Positions 33,589 through 41,762 of a stretch of 43,174 nucleotides of DNA are shown here, one piece after another (the first letter of the stretch is position 1; each line of letters starts with the position of its first letter). This stretch comes from Paraburkholderia solitsugae (lineage in GTDB: Bacteria > Pseudomonadota > Gammaproteobacteria > Burkholderiales > Burkholderiaceae): contig NZ_WOEY01000133.1 in NCBI RefSeq assembly GCF_013177695.1, forward strand, positions 1 to 43,174. The letters run 5' to 3'. Under the pieces are notes generated by a model that did not search any database, was not told where the DNA came from, and saw nothing but the letters and a program-made list of their open reading frames with translations. The position numbers and the translations under genes were made by a program.

Positions 33589-35430
33589 ATGAAACGAGAC
33601 GAGCGTCTTACCGGCCATAGCCATCATCACCATCATCGCCATGGCAGGCTGCCGGGCTTGGGCACTTTAGCGGTCGCGATCATGTTTCTCGGCGGTTGCG
33701 GCGGAGGGGACGGCAGCTCCCCCTCAGGCACGGCTGTGAGCATGCAGCAGACTGCAGCGAATCAGCAACTCACCGCACAACAGGCCGCCGCGCAGTCGCC
33801 AGCAGGCAATCAAACCTATATCGACCCGGTCGCCTATTCGGGCAACGCCACCGATGGTCTTGCGCCGGCTCAGGCCTCGGAGAAAGCGGCGGTCATGCAC
33901 TACCAATGGACGTTAGGCAGAACACCGATCAACTACACCACGACGACAGGCCATTTGACGGCCGCCGATTCGAGCGGCAACCCTGAAGCCACGATGTCCT
34001 ATGTCGCGTACACCGCGCCGAGTACGAACGGCTCGCCGCGGCCCGTCACGTTCGTCTATAACGGCGGCCCGGGCTCCTCTTCGATCTGGCTGCGGCTCGG
34101 GTCATTCGCACCGACGCGGGTCGCCACGCCCGACCCGGTGTTTGGCAACTGGCCGAATTATCCGCTCGTCGACAATAAGGACAGCCTGATCGACACCACG
34201 GACATGGTCTTCATCGACCCGCCTGGAACCGGCCTTTCCGAGGCGATTCTGCCGAATACGAACCAGAAGTACTGGACGACCGACGCGGACGTCAACATCA
34301 TGCGCGACTTCATCCAGCGCTATCTGACGGTCAACAATCGCAGCAGTTCGCCGATCTATCTGTACGGCGAGTCGTACGGTACGCCTCGCACCGATATGCT
34401 CGCATTGGCGCTTGAATCGGCGGGCGTGCATCTGATCGGCATCGTCCTTCAGTCTTCAATCCTGAACTATTTCGCGGATGCAATCGAGGCCGTCGCCATT
34501 ACGAACTCGACGAGCGCGCTGGCATTGGATACGGACACGTTGGCCGGCTATTTCCCCGGCTACGCGGAAGTCGCGGCTTACTACAACCAGGTGTCGCCAG
34601 CACCGCGCAATCAGGACCTCTACGCACTGCAGGCGAGCCTGTTCGTCACGGCCGAGTACAACCGGTTCAGGCGGTATTCGCAATCGTGGGTACTCAGTCA
34701 GCTCGGCATACCCGACGCGCTGGGTACGCCGGTGTTTCCGAGTGCCCAAACGCTTCAGTCGTGGACCATCCCGTCCAGTTTGACCACGCAGGCGCTGCAG
34801 GGCTACTTCGGCGCGAACCCGTTCTCGACAAGCCTTCTGCCTGGCACGACGATTGGCCGGTACGACGGACGCGTGTCATTGCCGAACTCGGATCCGCGTC
34901 TGCAAAACGACGGGGACCCGTCCGACATCCTGATCTCCCAGCCGTTCACCACGGCGCTGGCGACGCAGATGCCTGACTACTTGGGGTATACGGCGCCAAA
35001 CGCGACCTATTTGCCGCTGAACGACAACATCATCAACGTGTGGGACTTCTCGCATGACGGACAGCCCCTGCCCGATACGATCCCGGATCTGCTGGGCGCG
35101 CTGACGCTCAACCCGACACTCAGAGTACTCTCGGAAAACGGCTTTCATGATCTGGCCACACCGTTCTTCAACACCGAGAAGCAACTGGCGCGGCTGCAAA
35201 CGGTACCCGGTCTGAATCCGGACCTGCAGGTCAACTTCTTCCAGGGCGGACATATGATCTATCTGGATGACGTCGCCCGTCCGCTGATGAAACGGGATCT
35301 GGTGCGCTTCTATCGGGGCACGCCGCTTCCGGATGCACTCGCGCTCTGGACGCTGCCGGCGCCGTGGCACGACGAAAGCCCCGCCAGTCAGCCGACCGCC
35401 ACCGCCACGGCGCAAGCCACGGCACCCTGA
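33589..35430 (+). CDS. S10 family serine carboxypeptidase-like lipoprotein
   Basis: 613 aa. A cytoplasmic n-region with a natural histidine run (HSHHHHHRHGR) precedes a hydrophobic stretch and lipobox LGGC, so the mature protein is probably lipid-anchored in the outer membrane. The S10 marks are NGGPGSSS, DPPGTGLSEA and the triad Ser262 (YGESYGTPR), Asp521 (NGFHDLATP), His555 (QGGHMIYLD). It would remove C-terminal residues from peptides, best at acid pH as is usual for the family. AAGGATAGAG precedes ATG 33589; the frame start at 33553 has no such site. The C-terminal tail is Ala/Thr-rich. An EF-hand protein gene lies 50 bp downstream. Confidence 0.88.
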   Translation: MKRDERLTGHSHHHHHRHGRLPGLGTLAVAIMFLGGCGGGDGSSPSGTAVSMQQTAANQQLTAQQAAAQSPAGNQTYIDPVAYSGNATDGLAPAQASEKAAVMHYQWTLGRTPINYTTTTGHLTAADSSGNPEATMSYVAYTAPSTNGSPRPVTFVYNGGPGSSSIWLRLGSFAPTRVATPDPVFGNWPNYPLVDNKDSLIDTTDMVFIDPPGTGLSEAILPNTNQKYWTTDADVNIMRDFIQRYLTVNNRSSSPIYLYGESYGTPRTDMLALALESAGVHLIGIVLQSSILNYFADAIEAVAITNSTSALALDTDTLAGYFPGYAEVAAYYNQVSPAPRNQDLYALQASLFVTAEYNRFRRYSQSWVLSQLGIPDALGTPVFPSAQTLQSWTIPSSLTTQALQGYFGANPFSTSLLPGTTIGRYDGRVSLPNSDPRLQNDGDPSDILISQPFTTALATQMPDYLGYTAPNATYLPLNDNIINVWDFSHDGQPLPDTIPDLLGALTLNPTLRVLSENGFHDLATPFFNTEKQLARLQTVPGLNPDLQVNFFQGGHMIYLDDVARPLMKRDLVRFYRGTPLPDALALWTLPAPWHDESPASQPTATATAQATAP

Positions 35431-35479
35431 CTGAACTGACGCGATGTGCCTCGTTCGCGATACTCTATTCACTCAATCA

Positions 35480-35884
35480 ATGCGAGTCATCATGTCTCTT
35501 TTCGATATGTTGCGGCGTGTTTCCCCGTTGATCGCCCTCGGCTGCTTTATTGGCAGCGCGCATGCGTTACCGCCGCAAGCGGTGGCGCCGGCGACGCCGC
35601 CAAATGGGGCGAGAGGTGTCGACGGTCCGTTCTTCCCTCAAAACCGTGCTGCCCCTATCGCGCCGTCGACCGGTACGGCACTGCAGCAGGAAGCTCAACA
35701 GCGGCTCGAAGCACGGCTGGGGGCCAACACAGCCCTTAGCAATGGCGCGGCGGTCACAAAAACTCAGGCCCAGACCGAAGGGCTCGGCTATGTCGCCAAG
35801 CACTTCGATCAGATCGATACAAGCCATAAAGGGAGTGTGACCATGAACGACGTCAGGCAGTATCTGCAGCAGCAGGGCCGGTAG
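35480..35884 (+). CDS. Small exported EF-hand protein
   Basis: 134 aa. The hydrophobic leader (MSLFDMLRRVSPLIALGCFIGSAHA) is followed by a Pro/Ala-rich linker, a helical segment (LQQEAQQRLEARLG) and one C-terminal EF-hand-like loop, DQIDTSHKGSVTMNDVRQYL. The loop has Asp at position 1 with Thr/Ser at 3 and 5, plausible for Ca2+. The start could be ATG 35480 or ATG 35492; neither has a strong ribosome site. It follows the S10 peptidase gene by 50 bp and may be co-transcribed. Function unknown. Confidence 0.75.
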   Translation: MRVIMSLFDMLRRVSPLIALGCFIGSAHALPPQAVAPATPPNGARGVDGPFFPQNRAAPIAPSTGTALQQEAQQRLEARLGANTALSNGAAVTKTQAQTEGLGYVAKHFDQIDTSHKGSVTMNDVRQYLQQQGR

Positions 35885-35903
35885 CCGTCGGGCAGTGACT
35901 ATG

Positions 35904-35935
35904 GGGCGCTCCTTGTTCAAGGATCTGGAGCGCCC
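35904..35935 (+). terminator. Hairpin terminator after the EF-hand gene
   Basis: GGGCGCTCC (35904-35912) pairs with GGAGCGCCC (35927-35935), followed by GCTTT. It lies 20 bp past the stop codon. The T tract is short. Confidence 0.6.
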
Positions 35936-36043
35936 GCTTTGGCCGCAAGCAAACGCACCGTTGCCTATGTGAACCGCCTTCGTCGATACACCGCCTCTAA
36001 CAAAAACTGAACGGCCTCCCAGCCCCGTTCGGGTTCCATGCTT

Positions 36044-36439
36044 TTAATCGGACCGCGTATTCTTGCCCGTCGGCAAACATCCGCTCATTGCCCCGCCGCG
36101 GTCGCTCAGCCCGCGCACCACGACCTCAGACGATTTGCCATCACGTCTCGCCAATTCGGCAAGGTCGAGCAACGCTGCGTATTTCGCCGAACAGTCCTGT
36201 CCCGGTTCAATCGCCCGGTGCACAACATGCGTTTCAGTCTTTGTGATGCCCTCACCCACTGCAATCGCTACACCTGTAGCAACGATCACCGTTGCCAACG
36301 CGCCGACCTTGTATATCGTCCGTGTGCGTACCGCGTTGAAACGTGACCGGACCGCCTTCGCACTTCCTTGCTCGCTCATCCACGGCGGACCGATTTGCCC
36401 GGCCTCATCGCCCGTTCTCACCCGCACGTTTTCACTCAT
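36044..36439 (-). CDS. Small single-pass membrane protein
   Basis: 131 aa. A basic N-terminal region (RSRFNAVRTRTIYK) is followed by one membrane segment (VGALATVIVATGVAIAVGEGI, about residues 45-65) and a charged C-terminal domain with two Cys. The start ATG overlaps the stop codon of the upstream surface-protein gene as ATGA, so the two are translationally coupled. The family is not recognised. It may help place or regulate the surface protein. Confidence 0.72.
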   Translation of the reverse strand: MSENVRVRTGDEAGQIGPPWMSEQGSAKAVRSRFNAVRTRTIYKVGALATVIVATGVAIAVGEGITKTETHVVHRAIEPGQDCSAKYAALLDLAELARRDGKSSEVVVRGLSDRGGAMSGCLPTGKNTRSD

Positions 36440-37404
36440 GACCAGTGCGCCGGCACCCAGACATTGCCCACCCAGTGCCCCGGCACCCACACGACAGGGC
36501 GCGGCGCAGGCGCTACATAGACAACGCGCGGCGCAACATACACGGCAGGCGGCGGGGGCGGCGGGACATAGACAACCGGAGGCGGCGGAACATACACAAC
36601 CGGAGGCGGCGGCACATACACAGCCGGCGGCGGTACGACAACAACCGGCTTCGGTGCAACCACGACCGTCGTGCTGCCCGTCGTGACGACGCCGGTGGTC
36701 GTGACCGTCCCGCTTGTCGTCACCGTGTTGCCGTGTGTACCCGTCGCGCTCGTCGACGTCGTGACGACGCCCGGGGCAACACGCGTGGCCGTACCGGAGT
36801 GATAGACGGTCCCGCCATCAGACCCCGTCACCGTGCCCGAACGTGAACACGATGCGCCCGCGCAGTTTGTCGATGCCGAATGGTTGACCGTATTCCCGTT
36901 CGAGCCCGTGATCGACCCGGACGACGAATACTGGCCAGGCGCGGTTTTCGTCACGTCGCCAGACGTGGTGGCTGTTTTGCCGTCCGGTCCGGTCAGGGTG
37001 CCGGTGTGGGAACACGTGCCGCCTGCACAGTTGGTATCGCCGGCGTGCTGGACCTGGTTGCCGTAGCGTCCCGTCGCGGTGCCTGAATTCGAGAACTGGC
37101 CCGGCGCGTTGCGGGTCACCGTACCGGTATTGGTCGCCACGCCGCCGTACGGACCGGCCACGCCGCCCGCATGCGAGCAACTGCCACCGCCACACGAGCC
37201 GTAACGCGCGCCGTTGTAGGTGCCGCGCGAGGTGTACGCGGTGCCGTGCTGCGACCAGGCGAAAGCCGACGCGCTCCCGAGCGCGAGTACGGCGACGGTT
37301 GTGGTGAGCACGAGCTTGCGCAGCGTGCCGCGTACGGATGCGATGGGGGTCACTGAGGCAGGGAAAGCGCCGGTGGCTGGGACAACGAACGAACAGTCTT
37401 TCAC
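36436..37404 (-). CDS. Repetitive exported protein with C-terminal WXXGXW motif
   Basis: About 322 aa. GTG 37404, preceded by AAGGA, is the best start; ATG 37431 lacks a site. A long n-region leads to the signal segment LVLTTTVAVLALGSASAFA. Three units of about 55 residues follow, each with a Cys pair (SCGGGSC, NCAGGTC, NCAGASC) and Gly/Thr/Ser-rich sequence (SHTGTLTGPDGKTATTSG). A Pro-rich stretch with YVPPPPVV repeats follows, and the end VWVPGHWVGNVWVPAHW matches the WXXGXW repeat family. It looks like a surface or matrix protein with disulfide-closed loops. It overlaps the membrane-protein gene by 4 bp. Confidence 0.78.
   Translation of the reverse strand: MKDCSFVVPATGAFPASVTPIASVRGTLRKLVLTTTVAVLALGSASAFAWSQHGTAYTSRGTYNGARYGSCGGGSCSHAGGVAGPYGGVATNTGTVTRNAPGQFSNSGTATGRYGNQVQHAGDTNCAGGTCSHTGTLTGPDGKTATTSGDVTKTAPGQYSSSGSITGSNGNTVNHSASTNCAGASCSRSGTVTGSDGGTVYHSGTATRVAPGVVTTSTSATGTHGNTVTTSGTVTTTGVVTTGSTTVVVAPKPVVVVPPPAVYVPPPPVVYVPPPPVVYVPPPPPPAVYVAPRVVYVAPAPRPVVWVPGHWVGNVWVPAHWS
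36566..36634. repeat. 24-bp DNA repeat encoding YVPPPPVV units
   Basis: Units starting ACATACACAACCGGAGGCGG or a close variant recur at 36566, 36590 and 36614 inside the Pro-rich part of the surface-protein gene. Their near-identity suggests slippage can change copy number. Confidence 0.7.
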
Positions 37405-37760
37405 GGTATGTCCTTCTTGATTTCGGGCCACTTCTGCGCACTGCGGCGTGGCGACGAACGGACTATAGAAGGACGCATGGTTTTAATCAGCAGCGAAGAT
37501 ATGTCACCCTGTTTCATGACGACAGAGGCCTGCTGGATAAGGCTTTCCGGGCGATTCGAACGGGCCGCGACATATGCCGACATAAATTGTTTCGGGGTGA
37601 GCTCCGCCCGTACCGCGCGCAGGGTCGAGCGCGACCGTGAGCCGTGTTCGACACCATCGCGACACTTTTCCGAAATGCACATGTCGTAGGGTTCAATGTA
37701 CGGAACGGCGCAAGCCGCTTGCGTATCACCACCCCGCTTACTCTTCCTCAAGAGGCGCAT

Positions 37761-39230
37761 ATGTCGGCAAAACGCGAGTCGAAACCCAAAGCCAAGGCGA
37801 AAGAAAGCACGGCGAAAGCTGAAGGAAAACGAAAGTCGCCCAGCAAGGCTGCGGCATCCGGTAAAAAAGCCACGGCGCACGCTAGCGGCTCAAACCCGCC
37901 TGCGAGCACGACCACCGCCGCCACCACGCTCCATCCGCGGGTGCTGGACCAGCCCGTGTTCGCGCAACCTCAGCCGACCGCTGACCCAACGGTGTTTCGT
38001 GTGCCGCATCCGTCGGACGATGCGGCCTACAAGGAAATCGACAAGCTCAATGCGGAGCACAAACTGTTTCCGTTGCCGTTTCCCGCGCCGAGAGGGGGCG
38101 TGGAGCCCCAACTCACGCTGGCCGAAGTCATGGGTGACAACGCAACCGCCATCGACAGAATCACAGCCGCAGGACAACTGGTATTTCACGCGCTAGGTGA
38201 TTGCGGCAGTACGAAAGGCCCGGCGACCCAAAACGAAGTGGCCGACAAATTGACCGCCGACTTCAACGAAGCGAATGCCAGCGAGGTACCGCAGTTCGCC
38301 TTGTTACTCGGTGACGTCGTCTATAGCTTCGGCGAGGGCCAGTACTATTACGATCAGTTTTACGAACCGTATCGAGACTATCCGGCGCCGATCCTCGCCT
38401 GCGCCGGCAACCATGACGGCATGGTTTCGCCGGAAGCGCACGCCGCCAGTCTCACTGCGTTCCTGCGAAATTTTTGTGCGGAGACCTTCGCCGTTACGCC
38501 CGAAGCCGGCGGACTGTCGCGCACCGCGCAAATTCAGCCCGGCGTATTCTTCACGTTCGAGGCGCCGTTCGTACGCGTGCTGGCGATCTACAGCAACACG
38601 CTCGAAGATCCCGGTGTGATTTCAAACCCGACCATCGGGAGCACTCAGCTCGACTTTCTCGACGCCGCGCTCAAGCGTGTCAAAGCCGAGAAGTTCACCG
38701 GCGCACTGTTGATCGCGGATCATCATCCGCCGTACAGCGCGGGCGGACACGGATCGAGCGTCGATATGCTGGCGCAGATCGACAAGGTCTGCGAAGCCAA
38801 CGGCGTATGGCCGCATGCGTTTCTTTCCGGCCATGCGCACAATTATCAGCGCTTCACGCGCACGCGAACTGCGGACGGCACGCAGATTCCCTACCTCGTA
38901 TGCGGCAACGGTGGACACGGTTTGGTCAAGCTCGCCGCGCAGGGCGCGCCCGCCATCCGCGCGCCGCAAATCATGCAGGCGGCTTCGGCCACCACGGATC
39001 AGGTCGTGCTGGAAAATTACGACGACACCAACTACGGTTATCTGCGCATTGTCGTCACCGCGACGCAGTTACGTATCGAGTATCACTCGGCGTCTGACGG
39101 TCTCAACACGAAAGCGCCGAACGACTATGTGACGATCAACCTTGCCGAGCGCAAAGTGGCGCATTTCGTTGCGTCAGACCTGGGGCATCCGATGGCGGCG
39201 AGAGCTGTGCGTGCTTTGATGCGTCGTTAG
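37761..39230 (+). CDS. Metallophosphoesterase with Lys/Ala-rich N-terminus
   Basis: 489 aa calcineurin-type metallophosphatase. The five metal-binding blocks are visible in order: ALGDCGS, LLLGDVVYSF, AGNHDG, LIADHHPPYS and SGHAHNYQR. The first 45 residues (from MSAKRESKPKAKAKES) resemble histone H1-like tails and precede a low-complexity Ala/Thr linker. No signal peptide, so the protein is probably cytosolic and its tail may bind nucleic acid or polyphosphate. AGAGGCGCAT precedes ATG 37761; the upstream frame to 37644 is not supported. The substrate class (nucleotide or phospholipid-type phosphodiester) is undetermined. The 356-bp gap upstream holds divergent promoters only. Confidence 0.85.
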   Translation: MSAKRESKPKAKAKESTAKAEGKRKSPSKAAASGKKATAHASGSNPPASTTTAATTLHPRVLDQPVFAQPQPTADPTVFRVPHPSDDAAYKEIDKLNAEHKLFPLPFPAPRGGVEPQLTLAEVMGDNATAIDRITAAGQLVFHALGDCGSTKGPATQNEVADKLTADFNEANASEVPQFALLLGDVVYSFGEGQYYYDQFYEPYRDYPAPILACAGNHDGMVSPEAHAASLTAFLRNFCAETFAVTPEAGGLSRTAQIQPGVFFTFEAPFVRVLAIYSNTLEDPGVISNPTIGSTQLDFLDAALKRVKAEKFTGALLIADHHPPYSAGGHGSSVDMLAQIDKVCEANGVWPHAFLSGHAHNYQRFTRTRTADGTQIPYLVCGNGGHGLVKLAAQGAPAIRAPQIMQAASATTDQVVLENYDDTNYGYLRIVVTATQLRIEYHSASDGLNTKAPNDYVTINLAERKVAHFVASDLGHPMAARAVRALMRR

Positions 39231-39409
39231 TGGCGGGACGTCGCGCCGTACGCCCGGCGCCGACACGCTTCGCCTCGACGTCAAGCGTTGACGCGAGACC
39301 CAGAGCGTGACGACTACGATTTTTCGCAAACTCGCGTTTACGCAGGATCACCTGTTTTTACCGGAGCAAAACCATGTAATCTCTCGGTTTTCTTCCTGCA
39401 TCAAAACAG

Positions 39410-41740
39410 ATGAGTCGAGCGTTGGCGAGCAAACAACTACAACAATCTGCGGCGCACACGCGGCGCCCGCCCATCGTTCTTCGTTTGCGCTGCACCGTGG
39501 TACTGCTGGCGTGCGGGATCGCCGCCGTGGCCCGCCCCGCTCTCGCCGCCGACTCTGCGTGCAGCGCCGACGGCGGCCCGACCGGCCGCCCCTCCGTCGG
39601 TCTCGTGCTGTCAGGCGGAGGCGCACGTGGCTACGCACACCTCGGCGTCTTGAAGGTGCTCGAGGAAAACCGCATTCCAGTCGACTGTATCGCCGCCACC
39701 AGCATGGGGTCGGTGGTCGGCGGCCTGTACGCGAGCGGTATGACGGCGCAGGACATGCAGAACCGTCTCGCCGGGATCAATCTCGCGGACATCGCGTTCG
39801 ACGTCACCGAACGCGCCGATCTGCCGCAATCGCGCCGCGAGGACGAGCGGCTGTATGTGAACAGCCTGTCGCTCGGCTACGGCGCCAACGGCTTCCGGTT
39901 GCCGGTTGGGCTCATCCAGGGCAACCGCTTGCAAGCGCTGCTGCAGGACTGGACGTCCGCGGTGCCTGGCAACGTGTCGTTCGACCGGCTGCCGATCCCG
40001 TATCGCGCGATCGCGACCGATCTGCGCACCGGCCGGAAGGTGGTGCTCGATCACGGCTCGCTGCCGCAGGCGATTCGCGCCAGCATGGCGTTGCCCGGCC
40101 TGTTCGCACCGGCCGATATCGACGGGCGCACGCTGGTTGACGGCGGCATCGTCAGCAATCTGCCTATCGAAACGGCGCGCGACATGGGTGCGAACGTCGT
40201 AATCGCGGTCGATATCGGCTCGCCGCTGCGACCGCTGGACGCGCTGGCCTCGCCCGCCGACGTCATGCAGCAGATGATCGGCATCCTGATACACCAGAAC
40301 GTCGCGCGGCAACGTGAACAGTTGCAAGCCGGTGACGTACTGATCGAACCGGCGCTCGGCTCGCTGAGCTTCACCGATTTCGCCAACGCGAGCCAGGCGA
40401 TCGCGGCCGGCGCCGCCGCCGCCCGCGCGGCCTTGCCGCAGCTTCAGCATCTGGCGCTCTCGCCCGCCGATTATGCCGCGTGGCGCGCCCGGCACAGCAC
40501 GCCCGCCATGCGTCCGGTACGGATCACGCAGATCGAGATCGCATCGCAAGGGCTCGTGCCCGAGGCGCGCATTCGCGCCGCGTTGCACGTCCAACCCGGC
40601 GACGTATACGATCCGGTCGCGCTCAACAAGGACTTGCTGGCGCTCACTACCGCGGGCGACTTCGACAGCGTGAGCCAGCAACTCGTCGACGACGGCGACC
40701 AGCACACGCTCATTGTCTCCGCGCAACAGAAGCTGTGGGGACCGAATTTCCTGCTGTTCGGGCTGGGGTTGTCGAGCAGTTCGACAGATGAAGGCGGCTT
40801 CCGGCTGCATCTCGGTTATCGCCGGCCGTGGCTCACTTCGTCAGGGCTCGAAGGGCGCGTGGACGGAACCGTCGGCAGCGATCTGATCAACCTGCATGCG
40901 GAGCTGAGGCAGCCGCTGTCGAGTTCTTTCGGCTATTACGTCGCGCCCTATCTCGAGTTTCAGCGCCGCTACGCCAATCTCTACGACGATTCCGGCAACG
41001 TCAAGGTCACGCAATACCTCCTGCAAACCGAGCGCGCCGGGCTCGACTTCGGCGTACCGCTCGCGCGTCTCGGCGACTTCCGTATCGGCGTGGCGTACGC
41101 GCATGGTTTCGCGTCGCCGCAATACAACTTGCCGCTCGAGGATGAGTTTAATTCGCCGCTGCTTTTCCCCGATATCTACGGGCGGCAGCTTAGCGCGCGC
41201 GCACGTCTCGTGATCGATCAGCTCGACGATCCGCTGTTTGCTCGCAAAGGTTATTTCGGCGAACTACGCGTAGAACGTTCGTTGTTCGCGGGCAGCGACA
41301 GCTTCACCGAGGTGTACGGCAAAGCCCTCGTCGCGGCGAGCTACGGACGGCACAGCATCAACGCCAGCATCGAAGGGGGTAACGACTTCGGCGGCACCAA
41401 TCTGACGAATCCGTTCGGCTTCACGCTGGGCGGTTTCCAGCATTTGTCGGCCTACGCCGCCGACCAGCTGTCCGGCAATTCGATGGCGTACGGCCAGGTG
41501 ACGTACATGAATCAGCTCGCCACCTTCAACGCGTCGCCGATTCGCGGCCTGTTTGCAGGGCTGAGCATTGAAGCCGGAAACGTCTGGAACCGCGATTCGG
41601 ACTTCGGCAGCGGATCGCTGAAGCGCAGCGTGACGGTTTTCACTGCGCTGACCAGTTCATTCGGACCGATATATCTGGGTGTAGCGTTTGCACCGGGCGG
41701 CCGCCATAACTTTTACTTCCAGCTGGGCCATACCTATTGA
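39410..41740 (+). CDS. Patatin-like phospholipase with surface beta-barrel (PlpD, type Vd autotransporter)
   Basis: 776 aa. After a hydrophobic signal (VVLLACGIAAVARPALAA) the patatin domain has the oxyanion motif SGGGARGYAHLG, nucleophile Ser98 in ATSMGS and Asp244 in VDGGIVSNLP, a complete Ser-Asp dyad. A POTRA-like segment (RITQIEIASQGLVPEARIRA, about 370-450) and a 16-strand barrel of BamA/Omp85 type follow, ending in HTY. This is the type Vd secretion layout, in which the barrel exports the lipase domain. Expected activity is phospholipase A on membrane lipids, a candidate host- or competitor-directed activity. No strong ribosome site lies before ATG 39410. Confidence 0.88.
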   Translation: MSRALASKQLQQSAAHTRRPPIVLRLRCTVVLLACGIAAVARPALAADSACSADGGPTGRPSVGLVLSGGGARGYAHLGVLKVLEENRIPVDCIAATSMGSVVGGLYASGMTAQDMQNRLAGINLADIAFDVTERADLPQSRREDERLYVNSLSLGYGANGFRLPVGLIQGNRLQALLQDWTSAVPGNVSFDRLPIPYRAIATDLRTGRKVVLDHGSLPQAIRASMALPGLFAPADIDGRTLVDGGIVSNLPIETARDMGANVVIAVDIGSPLRPLDALASPADVMQQMIGILIHQNVARQREQLQAGDVLIEPALGSLSFTDFANASQAIAAGAAAARAALPQLQHLALSPADYAAWRARHSTPAMRPVRITQIEIASQGLVPEARIRAALHVQPGDVYDPVALNKDLLALTTAGDFDSVSQQLVDDGDQHTLIVSAQQKLWGPNFLLFGLGLSSSSTDEGGFRLHLGYRRPWLTSSGLEGRVDGTVGSDLINLHAELRQPLSSSFGYYVAPYLEFQRRYANLYDDSGNVKVTQYLLQTERAGLDFGVPLARLGDFRIGVAYAHGFASPQYNLPLEDEFNSPLLFPDIYGRQLSARARLVIDQLDDPLFARKGYFGELRVERSLFAGSDSFTEVYGKALVAASYGRHSINASIEGGNDFGGTNLTNPFGFTLGGFQHLSAYAADQLSGNSMAYGQVTYMNQLATFNASPIRGLFAGLSIEAGNVWNRDSDFGSGSLKRSVTVFTALTSSFGPIYLGVAFAPGGRHNFYFQLGHTY

Positions 41741-41762
41741 GAGCAGGCAGGGACGATGCGTT

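Noticed and set aside
37408..37689. 93-codon rightward frame between the surface-protein gene and the metallophosphatase
   Set aside because: Starts within the ribosome site of the opposite gene and has no recognisable fold or ribosome site.
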